Source: DTU078 sp033808535 (GTDB lineage Bacteria > Bacillota > Clostridia > Oscillospirales > CAG-272). From it: a stretch of DNA of 13,546 bases. Below the pieces are notes generated by a model, which was not told the origin of the DNA, searched no databases, and saw only the letters and a program-made list of their open reading frames with translations. The stretch is from assembly GCA_033808535.1 (NCBI GenBank), contig JAPXNL010000049.1:1-13546 (forward strand). The letters are read 5' to 3'. Positions 1-6,715 of this stretch are shown here, one piece after another (within the stretch, counting starts at the first letter, position 1; each line of letters begins with the position of its first letter). The position numbers and the translations under genes are program-made.

Positions 1-169
1 GATACTCAAGCAGCAGCGTCCTCAGAAGTATTCGACTCGCGAATACAACCGCTGCAAAATCTGCGGGCGTCCGCATGCTTATCTTCGGAAATTCGGAATA
101 TGCCGTATCTGCTTCCGCAACCTTGCATACAAGGGCGAGATACCGGGCGTAAGAAAGGCGTCGTGGTGA
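1..169 (+). CDS. rpsN: 30S ribosomal protein S14, zinc type (5' truncated)
   Basis: This is the C-terminal part (55 complete codons, 2-169) of small-subunit protein S14, which binds 16S rRNA in the 30S head. The visible protein carries the zinc ribbon of the short S14 form: CKIC and CRIC, two Cys pairs 16 residues apart, and ends in the family-typical GVRKASW. The short zinc form is usually 61 residues, so about six residues and the start codon lie before the window. It is followed 63 nt later by rpsH, the usual spc-operon order. The stop codon overlaps the 5' side of a possible stem-loop (168-207). Identification is secure; only the start is missing. Confidence 0.97.
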   Translation, partial: ILKQQRPQKYSTREYNRCKICGRPHAYLRKFGICRICFRNLAYKGEIPGVRKASW

Positions 170-207
170 GAGACGCGAACTGCGGCACAATAGTCGCCGC
201 GTCGCTC
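168..207 (+). other. Possible mRNA stem-loop between rpsN and rpsH
   Basis: The spacer can fold as an outer stem 168-174 with 201-207 (GAG and GAC pairing with CTC and GTC around one A-G mismatch), a 7-nt bulge on the 5' side (175-181), and an inner stem GCGGC (182-186) with GCCGC (196-200) closing a 9-nt loop. No U tract follows, so it is not a terminator. It lies just before the rpsH ribosome-binding site. A role in S8 autoregulation is only a guess. Confidence 0.35.
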
Positions 208-232
208 GAACCACACAGAAGGAGGAGTTAAA

Positions 233-628
233 ATGCAAATGTCAGACGTTATAGCGGATATGCTGACCCGGATCAGAAACGCCAACAACGCAAAACATGA
301 GACGGTCGATATCCCCGCGTCAAATGTAAAAAAGGCTATTGCCGACATCCTCGTCGCGGAAGGCTATATAAAGGGCTATACGCTTATCGAGGATGGCAAA
401 CAGGGCATTATAAGAATTACACTTAAATATATGGGTAAACAGAAGATCATCCAGGGGCTGCGCAGAGTATCCAAACCCGGCCTGCGCGTATACGCGAATT
501 GCGAAGATATTCCCCGTGTGATGAACGGCATGGGTATCGCAATTGTGTCCACCTCCAAGGGCATAATGACCGATGCCCGGGCGCGCAAGGAAAACGTGGG
601 CGGCGAAGTGCTCGCCTTCGTTTGGTAA
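233..628 (+). CDS. rpsH: 30S ribosomal protein S8
   Basis: S8 is a primary 16S rRNA-binding protein of the 30S platform and, in well-studied bacteria, the translational repressor of the spc operon. The 131-residue product starts MQMSDVIADMLTRIRNA, the classic S8 N-terminus, and ends with the family-typical GGEVLAFVW. A strong Shine-Dalgarno GGAGGAG (221-227) sits 5 nt before the ATG at 233. A second in-frame ATG at 239 would give the more usual MSDVIADML start, but the spacing favours 233. Length and sequence are normal. It lies between rpsN and rplF. Confidence 0.98.
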   Translation: MQMSDVIADMLTRIRNANNAKHETVDIPASNVKKAIADILVAEGYIKGYTLIEDGKQGIIRITLKYMGKQKIIQGLRRVSKPGLRVYANCEDIPRVMNGMGIAIVSTSKGIMTDARARKENVGGEVLAFVW

Positions 629-645
629 GCGGGAGGATAAGAGCT

Positions 646-1185
646 ATGTCCAGAATAGGTAACGCGCCGATCAATATCCCGGCAGGTGTCGATGTAAAGA
701 TCGGCGACGGCAACAACATCACCGTAAAGGGACCGCTCGGCACACTGAGCCAGAAGGTTCCCGAAGCAATGACAATTAAAAAGGAAGGCTCGACTGTTAA
801 AGTCATAAGCCCTTCCCTGGAGAAAGAATATAACTCCCTGCATGGCCTTACCCGCACGCTGATCAATAACATGGTCGTCGGTGTGACACAGGGCTATTCA
901 AAGCAGCTTGAGATTGTCGGCGTCGGCTACCGTGCCGCAAAAACCGGCAAGACTTTAACGCTTGCAATCGGCTACTCGCATCCGGTTACCTTTGATGAGG
1001 GAGACGGCATTTCGTTTGAAGTTCCGAACCCCAACACGATTATCGTCAAGGGAATCGACAAGCAGCTGGTCGGCGAAATTGCGGCTCAGATCCGCAAGAA
1101 GCGTCCGCCGGAGCCCTATCTTGGTAAGGGCATCAGATATACAGGCGAGTATGTACGCCGTAAATCGGGCAAAGCCGGTAAATAA
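646..1185 (+). CDS. rplF: 50S ribosomal protein L6
   Basis: L6 is a two-domain 50S protein that binds 23S rRNA near the factor-binding site. The 179-residue product starts MSRIGNAPINIPAGV and holds the C-terminal L6 signature PPEPYLGKGIRY. The open frame extends upstream to 499, but that part overlaps rpsH. The ATG at 646 is preferred because it gives the family N-terminus and follows GGGAGG (631-636). It starts 17 nt after the rpsH stop and is followed by rplR. Confidence 0.98.
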   Translation: MSRIGNAPINIPAGVDVKIGDGNNITVKGPLGTLSQKVPEAMTIKKEGSTVKVISPSLEKEYNSLHGLTRTLINNMVVGVTQGYSKQLEIVGVGYRAAKTGKTLTLAIGYSHPVTFDEGDGISFEVPNPNTIIVKGIDKQLVGEIAAQIRKKRPPEPYLGKGIRYTGEYVRRKSGKAGK

Positions 1186-1203
1186 GGAAAGGAGCGGAAT
1201 AAA

Positions 1204-1563
1204 ATGGTTTCAAGAAAAGATTCAAACGCCCGGCGCAAGATCAGACATGCCCGCGTCAGGGCAAAAATATCCGGAACCGCAGAGCGTCCGCGTCTTTGTG
1301 TTTACCGTTCTGAGAAAAATATACAAGCCCAGATTATCGATGATACTAAAGGCGTGACACTGGTCGAGGCATCAACCTATGGTAAAGCCTTTACTGCTGA
1401 CGGCGGCAACAAAGCCGCTGCCCGCGAGGTTGGTAAATTAATTGCACAGCGCGCGCTCGAAGCCGGTATTACCGACGTGGTATTCGACCGCGGCGGCTAC
1501 CTCTATCACGGGCGTGTTAAAGAGCTGGCAGAAGGTGCCCGCGAGGGCGGACTCAAGTTCTGA
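1204..1563 (+). CDS. rplR: 50S ribosomal protein L18
   Basis: L18 binds 5S rRNA and, with L5 and usually L25, anchors it in the central protuberance of the 50S subunit. The 119-residue product has the basic N-terminus (VSRKDSNARRKIRHARVR), the RPRLCVYRS strand, and the conserved C-terminal segment FDRGGYLYHGRVKELAEGAR. An AAAGGAG Shine-Dalgarno (1188-1194) precedes the ATG. Position between rplF and rpsE is standard. Nothing unusual is seen. Confidence 0.98.
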   Translation: MVSRKDSNARRKIRHARVRAKISGTAERPRLCVYRSEKNIQAQIIDDTKGVTLVEASTYGKAFTADGGNKAAAREVGKLIAQRALEAGITDVVFDRGGYLYHGRVKELAEGAREGGLKF

Positions 1564-1618
1564 GTTAAGCCAAAGAAAACGCTACAAACAATTTCATTCG
1601 ATCTGAAAGGATTGTTAA

Positions 1619-2149
1619 ATGACAGAGAGAATAGACGCGTCGACGCTTGATCTTCAGGAAAAACTGGTTGCGATCAACAGCGTTTCGAAAACCGTCAAAG
1701 GCGGTCGCATAAAGCGGTTTGCCGCCATCATGGTAGTCGGCGACGGCAACGGCCACGTCGGTTACGGCCTCGGCAAAGCTAACGAAGTTCCCGATGCTAT
1801 CCGCAAGGGAATCGAGGACGCAAAGAAAAATATGATTAAGGTCGCCCTTAAGGGCAACACCATCCCTCATGAGGTAATAGGGGAATTCGGCGCGGGCAAA
1901 ATGCTGCTTAAGCCGGCGTCCGAAGGTACCGGCGTTATCGCCGGAGGAACGGCGCGTAAAGTGCTTGAAGTGGCGGGCATCCGCAATATCCGCGCGAAGT
2001 GCCTCCGCTCCTCCAACCCCATTAACGTCGTTAAGGCAACTTTCGAGGGTCTGCGCAAGCTGCGCACGGCTGAAGATGTTGCCAAGATGAGGGGCATCTC
2101 CACCCAGGCGGTGCGCGGTAAATCGTCTGATTCCGCGCCCACGGATTGA
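1619..2149 (+). CDS. rpsE: 30S ribosomal protein S5
   Basis: S5 sits near the mRNA entry side of the 30S subunit and influences decoding fidelity. The 176-residue protein has the S5 N-terminal double-stranded-RNA-binding fold (KTVKGGRIKRFAAIMVVGDG, then GHVGYGLGKANEVPDAI) and the C-terminal domain with GTGVIAGGTARKVLEVAG. A GAAAGGA ribosome-binding site lies about 9 nt before the ATG. The 55-nt spacer from rplR is A-rich and holds no clear promoter. Length is normal, with a short acidic, Ser-rich tail. Confidence 0.98.
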   Translation: MTERIDASTLDLQEKLVAINSVSKTVKGGRIKRFAAIMVVGDGNGHVGYGLGKANEVPDAIRKGIEDAKKNMIKVALKGNTIPHEVIGEFGAGKMLLKPASEGTGVIAGGTARKVLEVAGIRNIRAKCLRSSNPINVVKATFEGLRKLRTAEDVAKMRGISTQAVRGKSSDSAPTD

Positions 2150-2169
2150 GAAAGGCGGCTTGACACACT

Positions 2170-2361
2170 ATGGCTAAGTTAAAAATCACTCTTGTAAGAA
2201 GCCTTATCAATGCGCTTCCCAAACAGAAGATAAATGCGCAGGCGCTTGGGCTGCGTAAAATCGGAGATGTGACACTGCAGAACGATGACGGCAGCACCAG
2301 AGGTAAGATTAAAGTGCTTTCCCATCTCGTATCAGTCGAAACCGTCTCCGATGAGAAGTAA
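2170..2361 (+). CDS. rpmD: 50S ribosomal protein L30
   Basis: L30 is a small 50S protein of the bacterial short form. The 63-residue product MAKLKITLVRSLI..., with QKINAQALGLRKIGD, matches the family in length and motif order. It lies between rpsE (21 nt upstream) and rplO, its conserved neighbours. Its ribosome-binding site is weak: an AAAGG at about 2151-2155 stands rather far from the ATG, so translational coupling to rpsE is plausible. Confidence 0.97.
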   Translation: MAKLKITLVRSLINALPKQKINAQALGLRKIGDVTLQNDDGSTRGKIKVLSHLVSVETVSDEK

Positions 2362-2379
2362 GGCAAAGGAGGAACCAAA

Positions 2380-2820
2380 ATGAAACTCCATGAACTTTCG
2401 CCAGCCCCCGGTTCGGTAAAGAAAGCGTGGCGCAAGGGCAGAGGAATTGGCTCCGGCAACGGAAAAACCGCAGGCAAAGGACATAAGGGTCAGAATGCCC
2501 GTTCCGGCGGCGGCGTTCGTATCGGTTTTGAAGGCGGCCAGCTCCCGCTCTACAGAAGGCTTCCAAAGAGAGGCTTCAACAACAGATTTGCAAAGGAATA
2601 TTCTATTATTAATGTCGCAGCGCTCGACCGTTTTGAGGACGGAACCGTTGTCGATTACGATAAGCTGCTTGAGTGCGGCCTTATCGGAAAGTCCAAGGAC
2701 GGACTGAAAATTCTGGGCAACGGTGAGATAAGCAAGAAATTGACGGTTCGCGCCTCGGTTTTCTCGGCTGTTGCCAGGGAGAAGATCGAAGCGGCGGGCG
2801 GAGCCTGCGAGGTGGTCTGA
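2380..2820 (+). CDS. rplO: 50S ribosomal protein L15
   Basis: L15 is a 23S rRNA-binding assembly protein of the 50S subunit. The 146-residue product starts MKLHELSPAPGSVKK, has the Gly-rich basic extension (RGIGSGNGKTAGKGHKGQ), then FEGGQLPLYRRLPKRGF, all L15 hallmarks. A strong AAAGGAGG Shine-Dalgarno sits a few bases before the ATG. Its TGA (2818-2820) directly abuts the GTG start of secY, so the two are probably translationally coupled. Confidence 0.98.
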   Translation: MKLHELSPAPGSVKKAWRKGRGIGSGNGKTAGKGHKGQNARSGGGVRIGFEGGQLPLYRRLPKRGFNNRFAKEYSIINVAALDRFEDGTVVDYDKLLECGLIGKSKDGLKILGNGEISKKLTVRASVFSAVAREKIEAAGGACEVV

Positions 2821-4110
2821 GTGTTTAAGACATTCATAGACGCCTGGAAAATACCTGATCTGCGCAAGAGGATGCTTTTTGTCATATTTATCCTTATCCT
2901 GTACAGGTTAGGTGCTGTGATACCGGTACCGTTCATCAGCTCCGATATGCTTAACTATATGTTGAGCTTTTCGGAAGGCTCTATGTTTCAATACATGAAC
3001 ATTCTGTCAGGGCAGGCATTTTCAAGAGCAACCTTATTTGCGCTGTCGATCACGCCGTATATCAACGCCTCGATTATCATGCAGCTTCTGACCATCGCGA
3101 TCCCCGCGCTGGAAAAGCTGCAGAAGTCGGGTGAAGAAGGCAGAAAGAAGATAACACAGATCACCCGTTACGTCACAGTTTTAATCGGTCTGGTAACCGC
3201 CTACGGTTATTACATGTACATGCGCAATATGGGCGTTTTGACCGACACCGGCATTTTCGCCGCTATCGTCATTATCGCAAGCTATTCCGCAGGTACGGCG
3301 CTTATAATGTGGCTGGGTGAAAAAATCAACGAAAACGGTATCGGCAACGGTATTTCGCTGATCCTGTTCGCCAACATCGTTTCAGGCGGTTTCCTGGTAA
3401 TTCAGGGCTTTATAGGAACAGCGCTGACCGGCTGGGTTGGCATTATTATCAGCATCGTGGCTGCAATCGGCTCGCTGGCTATCATCACCTTCGTTGTCTT
3501 TATAACAAACAGCGAACGCCGCCTGCCCGTCCAGTACGCAAAGCGCGTTGTCGGACGCAAAATGTACGGCGGCCAGAGCACGAACCTGCCTATAAAGCTG
3601 AACATGTCGGGCGTTATGCCGATCATCTTCGCGAACTCCATAGTGGCGCTCCCGTCGACGATCGCAATACTTTTCCCGACACCCAAAGAAGGCTCGTTCT
3701 GGTATAACTTCCTCGAGTTCTTCTCGTACAGGTCCTGGTTCTATGCAGTGATTTTCTTTGTTCTGATTATCCTGTTCTCGTTCTTCTACACTTCGATTTC
3801 CTTCAACCCGATCGAGGTGGCAAACAACCTCAAGTCAAACGGTGGATTTATCCCCGGCATCCGTCCCGGCAAGCCCACCGCAGACTATATAACAAAGATC
3901 CTTAACAGGATCACCTTTATTGGCGCATTATTCCTTGGTATAATCGCCGTTGTCCCGCTCATAGCCAACCTGGCTACGAATTTCGCGCTCGGCGCGATTG
4001 CATTCGGCGGTTCTTCGCTTCTGATCGTTGTGGGCGTGGTGCTTGAAACGGCCCGTGAAATTNNNNNNNNNNAGATGACACTGCGTCACTACAAGGGCTT
4101 TCTTGAGTAA
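2821..4110 (+). CDS. secY: Preprotein translocase channel subunit SecY
   Basis: SecY is the membrane channel of the Sec translocon, used with SecE, SecG and SecA for export and membrane insertion. About ten membrane segments can be read (roughly residues 18-36, 70-94, 116-134, 146-167, 178-200, 206-229, 262-284, 306-326, 364-384, 393-411). The segment 2 signature ITPYINASIIMQLL and the large cytosolic loop with RLPVQYAKRVVGRKMYGGQ are present. The start is GTG immediately after the rplO stop, with GAGGTGGT inside the rplO end as a likely ribosome-binding site. Ten N at 4063-4072 mask residues 415-418 near the C-terminus, but the frame continues correctly into RHYKGFLE. The stop overlaps the adk ATG by one base (TAATG). 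Confidence 0.98.
   Translation: MFKTFIDAWKIPDLRKRMLFVIFILILYRLGAVIPVPFISSDMLNYMLSFSEGSMFQYMNILSGQAFSRATLFALSITPYINASIIMQLLTIAIPALEKLQKSGEEGRKKITQITRYVTVLIGLVTAYGYYMYMRNMGVLTDTGIFAAIVIIASYSAGTALIMWLGEKINENGIGNGISLILFANIVSGGFLVIQGFIGTALTGWVGIIISIVAAIGSLAIITFVVFITNSERRLPVQYAKRVVGRKMYGGQSTNLPIKLNMSGVMPIIFANSIVALPSTIAILFPTPKEGSFWYNFLEFFSYRSWFYAVIFFVLIILFSFFYTSISFNPIEVANNLKSNGGFIPGIRPGKPTADYITKILNRITFIGALFLGIIAVVPLIANLATNFALGAIAFGGSSLLIVVGVVLETAREIXXXXMTLRHYKGFLE
4063..4072. other. Assembly gap (10 N) inside secY
   Basis: A run of exactly ten N interrupts the last codons of secY. Both sides continue in the same frame and both match SecY, so the contigs are correctly adjacent. The spacer length may be arbitrary: SecY proteins of related bacteria usually have three residues (Glu-Ser-Gln like) between the flanking Ile and Met, but this gap plus its NAG codon gives four. 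Confidence 0.95.
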
Positions 4111-4793
4111 TGAGTAGCAGCAATATGAAGATTATATTTTTAGGCGCCCCGGGCGCGGGCAAAGGTACTCAGTCAGAGATCGTCAGTGAAAAATTCGGCA
4201 TACCTGCGATTTCGACCGGCGCTATAATCCGCGCCGCAATCAAAAACGGAACCGAAATGGGACTGGCTGCAAAAGCATATACGGAAAAGGGTGCGCTTGT
4301 GCCCGACGACGTGGTTATAGGCATTATCCGCGAGCGTTTGGAACAGGACGACTGCAAGAGTGGCGGATATATTCTTGACGGATTCCCCCGCACCGTTCCG
4401 CAGGCTAAAGCGCTTGACGACATGGGAATCGAGATCGACGCTGTTATAAGCATCGAGGTTCCCGACGAAGAAATAGTGGAGCGTATGTCCGGACGCCGTG
4501 TGTGCGATAAATGCGGCGCGACATATCACACTGTTTACAACCCGAGTGGGGATGGTTCCACATGCGACAAATGCGGCGGCAGCCTTACGATCCGCCGCGA
4601 TGACACTCCCGATGTGGTGCTTGACAGGCTGCGCGTATATCACGAGCAGACAGAGCCGCTGAAGGAATACTACGAAAGCTGCGGCAAGCTAAAGCTGGTT
4701 CGCGGCCAGGTAGAACTCGCGGACACGACAAGGCTGGTGCTCGCTGCGCTTGCGGAATTCTTCCCTGAAGCAGCGGCGGCAGACCGCGGCTGA
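4110..4793 (+). CDS. adk: Adenylate kinase, zinc-LID type
   Basis: Adenylate kinase catalyses ATP + AMP to 2 ADP in the cytoplasm and balances adenylate pools. The P-loop GAPGAGKGT is at residues 12-20, the AMP-binding DGFPRT at about 90-95, and the LID domain carries four Cys (132, 135, 152, 155) in two CDKC motifs, the zinc-binding form common in Gram-positive bacteria. The ATG at 4110 overlaps the secY stop and would add MSSSN. The ATG at 4125 gives the canonical MKIIFLGAPG start. Neither has a strong Shine-Dalgarno, so coupling to secY makes 4110 a reasonable choice. At 227 residues it is slightly longer than usual because of the N-terminal extra residues and an Ala-rich tail. secY-adk-map is the classic Firmicute order. 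Confidence 0.97.
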   Translation: MSSSNMKIIFLGAPGAGKGTQSEIVSEKFGIPAISTGAIIRAAIKNGTEMGLAAKAYTEKGALVPDDVVIGIIRERLEQDDCKSGGYILDGFPRTVPQAKALDDMGIEIDAVISIEVPDEEIVERMSGRRVCDKCGATYHTVYNPSGDGSTCDKCGGSLTIRRDDTPDVVLDRLRVYHEQTEPLKEYYESCGKLKLVRGQVELADTTRLVLAALAEFFPEAAAADRG

Positions 4794-4805
4794 AAATATA
4801 TATTT

Positions 4806-5591
4806 ATGATACACTTGAAAAACCTGGCTCAGCTAAAGGCGATGAGGGCAGCCGGCAGGATTACGGCGGAAGCGCTTACTCTTGCCGGCGAGGCGGTGCG
4901 AGAAGGGGTTACTACAAAGCACCTTGACAATATTATCCGTACGCATATCGAAAAGTGCGGAGCAACACCGTCGTTTCTGGGCTATTCGGGTTTTCCCGGC
5001 AGCGCTTGCATATCTATAAATGATGAGGTTATCCACGGGATACCGTCTGAGGATCGCAGGCTGAATGAGGGCGACATCGTTAAAATTGATGTCGGCGCGT
5101 TTTTCCGGGGTTTTCACGGCGACAGCGCCGCCACCTTCGGGGTCGGAAAGATCTCGGATAAGGCGGAAAGACTGATCAAAGCCACGCGCGAGAGCTTTTA
5201 CAAGGGACTTGCGCAGGCTAAAGCAGGAAACCGCATCGGCGACATCGGTTCGGTTATCGAAGGATATGTAAGATCCTTCGGATACAGCGTAATACGTAAG
5301 TATGTCGGCCACGGAGTGGGGCACGAGCTTCACGAACCGCCGGATGTGCCAAACTACGGCACACCGGGCCGCGGGCCAAGGCTTTCCGCCGGTCAGACTC
5401 TCGCAATTGAACCGATGGTCAGCACCGGAGGATACGAGGTATACGAAGCCGATAACGGATGGACCGTGCTCACTGTCGATCATTCGCTGACCGCTCATTA
5501 TGAGCATTCCGTGGCGATTACAAACGATGGAGTTATAATCCTCACCCGGCTGGGTGATGATATGGACCCATATGACGGCAAAGCGGACTGA
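4806..5591 (+). CDS. map: Methionine aminopeptidase, type I
   Basis: This metalloenzyme removes the initiator Met from nascent proteins with small second residues. The 261-residue pita-bread protein shows the full active site: His77 (VIHGIP), Asp95 (KIDVG), Asp106 (HGDSA), His169 (VGHGVG), Glu202 (AIEPM) and Glu233 (YEHS). Each sits exactly two residues before its E. coli counterpart (79, 97, 108, 171, 204, 235). There is no N-terminal zinc-finger extension. The ATG at 4806 gives the family-like start and is preceded by a purely AT-rich stretch (AAAATATATATTT) without a Shine-Dalgarno, 12 nt after adk. It works with peptide deformylase, which is not in this window. Confidence 0.98.
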   Translation: MIHLKNLAQLKAMRAAGRITAEALTLAGEAVREGVTTKHLDNIIRTHIEKCGATPSFLGYSGFPGSACISINDEVIHGIPSEDRRLNEGDIVKIDVGAFFRGFHGDSAATFGVGKISDKAERLIKATRESFYKGLAQAKAGNRIGDIGSVIEGYVRSFGYSVIRKYVGHGVGHELHEPPDVPNYGTPGRGPRLSAGQTLAIEPMVSTGGYEVYEADNGWTVLTVDHSLTAHYEHSVAITNDGVIILTRLGDDMDPYDGKAD

Positions 5592-5598
5592 AAGTGAT

Positions 5599-5865
5599 AT
5601 GCAGCGCAGCATAAAACAGGGAGATTTTGTTGTCTCTCTGGCGGGCCGCGACCGCGGCAGGACGTTTATCGTAACCGGTATTTGCGGTGACGGGTATGTT
5701 CTGATCGCCGACGGAAAGCTGCGCAAGGTGGAAAAACCGAAGAGAAAGAAGCTAAAGCACCTCTCGCCTGCTGGCGGAAGCTGCCCGGATACAGATAAGC
5801 TGACCAACCGGAAGGCTAAAGCGGAAATAAGACGTTTCCGCGAGTCTACGGAAACCGTATCATAA
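5599..5865 (+). CDS. KOW-domain RNA-binding protein of the ribosomal operon
   Basis: This small basic protein (88 residues from the ATG at 5599) has an N-terminal KOW motif, about residues 8-28: GDFVV, GRDRG and FIVTGI, as in L14e/L24-type ribosomal proteins. A Lys-rich patch follows (KVEKPKRKKLKHL), then a charged tail. Many Clostridia carry such an L14e-like KOW protein between map and infA; its function is unknown to me, and ribosome or rRNA binding is inferred. The frame is open from 5554, but 5599 avoids overlap with map and puts the KOW motif at the usual place. The ribosome-binding site is weak (AAAGTGAT directly before the ATG). No membrane segment or signal peptide is seen. Confidence 0.85.
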   Translation: MQRSIKQGDFVVSLAGRDRGRTFIVTGICGDGYVLIADGKLRKVEKPKRKKLKHLSPAGGSCPDTDKLTNRKAKAEIRRFRESTETVS

Positions 5866-5887
5866 ATATTGATAAGGAGTGATTGTT

Positions 5888-6106
5888 CTGCCCAAAGACG
5901 ACGTTATTGAATTTGAAGGCGTTGTGGTTGAATCGCTGCCTAACGCGACCTTTAAGGTCAAGCTGCCGAACGGACACATCGTTACAGCGCATATATCGGG
6001 TAAACTGCGGATGAATTACATCTGGATATTGCCCGGTGACCGCGTAACCGTCGAAGTTTCGGTCTATGATCTGACTAAGGGACGGATAACGTGGCGCTCG
6101 AAGTAA
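5888..6106 (+). CDS. infA: Translation initiation factor IF-1, probable CTG start
   Basis: IF-1 is a single OB-fold (S1-like) protein that binds the 30S A site during initiation. The product reads [M]PKDDVIEFEGVV..., with SGKLRMNYIWILPGD and the C-terminal DLTKGRITWR, a full-length match to bacterial IF-1. There is no ATG at the 5' end. The open frame can begin at a GTG at 5879, but that codon overlaps the Shine-Dalgarno AAGGAG (5874-5879). A CTG at 5888 lies 8 nt after the Shine-Dalgarno and gives exactly 72 residues with the usual Met-x-Lys-Asp-Asp N-terminus. An ATT at 5882 is too close. I therefore place the start at CTG. It sits between the KOW gene and rpmJ. Confidence 0.93.
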   Translation: MPKDDVIEFEGVVVESLPNATFKVKLPNGHIVTAHISGKLRMNYIWILPGDRVTVEVSVYDLTKGRITWRSK

Positions 6107-6155
6107 AGCGCGGCGCACACAAACCCAACAATACATGGAAAGGTGAAATACAAAA

Positions 6156-6269
6156 ATGAAAGTAAAACCTTCCGTCAAGAAAATATGCGAGAAATGCAAG
6201 ATCATCCGCCGCCATGGTGTTGTGAGGGTGATCTGCGAAAACCCGAAGCATAAACAAAGACAGGGTTAA
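6156..6269 (+). CDS. rpmJ: 50S ribosomal protein L36, zinc type
   Basis: L36 is the smallest 50S protein and binds 23S rRNA. The 37-residue product MKVKPSVKKICEKCKIIRRHG... has the zinc ligands Cys11, Cys14, Cys27 and His32 of the C+ form. GGAAAGGTG (6137-6145) is the ribosome-binding site, 10 nt before the ATG. Length is normal. The order infA-rpmJ-rpsM is conserved across Firmicutes. Identification is secure despite the small size. Confidence 0.97.
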   Translation: MKVKPSVKKICEKCKIIRRHGVVRVICENPKHKQRQG

Positions 6270-6296
6270 TGAAACCAACAGGGGGAATTATATAAA

Positions 6297-6665
6297 ATGG
6301 CTCGAATTTCCGGCGTAGATATTCCCAACAATAAGAGAATCGAGATCGCTCTTACCTATATATACGGTATAGGCAGAACATCGGCTGGAAAAATATGCGC
6401 GGCAACGGGCATCAATCCCGATACCCGCGCCAAGGATTTGACCGAAGACGAAATTGCGCGTCTCCGCGACGAGATCGAGAACAACTATCACGTCGAGGGT
6501 GATCTGCGCCGCGATGTGGCTCTTGATATCAAGCGGCTGGTCGAGATTAACTGCTATCGCGGTATACGCCACCGCAAGGGACTGCCTGTGCGCGGCCAGC
6601 GGACAAAGACCAACGCCAGAACGCGCAAAGGTCCTGCCAAGACCATCGCCAATAAGAAGAAATAA
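6297..6665 (+). CDS. rpsM: 30S ribosomal protein S13
   Basis: S13 lies in the 30S head and contacts the P-site tRNA and, through the B1 bridges, the 50S subunit. The 122-residue protein starts MARISGVDIPNNKRIEIAL, has the helix-hairpin-helix segment TYIYGIGRTSAGKI and the basic C-terminus with RHRKGLPVRGQRTKTNAR, all typical. GGGGGAA (6281-6287) is the ribosome-binding site. It is the first gene of the alpha-operon part (rpsM-rpsK-rpsD-rpoA-rplQ), although transcription probably continues from upstream. Confidence 0.98.
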   Translation: MARISGVDIPNNKRIEIALTYIYGIGRTSAGKICAATGINPDTRAKDLTEDEIARLRDEIENNYHVEGDLRRDVALDIKRLVEINCYRGIRHRKGLPVRGQRTKTNARTRKGPAKTIANKKK

Positions 6666-6674
6666 GAAGGAGTG

Positions 6675-6701
6675 CGGACAATTGCGTTTGCAACTTGTCC
6701 G
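6675..6701 (+). promoter_or_regulatory. Stem-loop in the rpsM-rpsK spacer
   Basis: Positions 6675-6685 pair with 6690-6701 in an 11-bp stem (CGGACAA with TTGTCCG, then TTGC with GCAA) with one bulged C (6694) and a GTTT loop. No U tract follows. It lies between one Shine-Dalgarno (AAGGAG, 6667-6672) and the second one (AAAGGA, 6703-6708) used by rpsK. A role in translational control, for example by a ribosomal protein of the operon, is inferred from position only. Confidence 0.6.
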
Positions 6702-6715
6702 GAAAGGACAGATAA

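Noticed and set aside
499..645. N-terminal extension of the rplF frame
   Set aside because: It overlaps rpsH, and the ATG at 646 with its ribosome-binding site gives the exact L6 N-terminus.
4833..5807. Long open frame on the - strand (324 codons) opposite map and the KOW gene
   Set aside because: It has no recognisable motif, and map on the + strand has a complete active site. It is a shadow of the biased codon use of the real genes.
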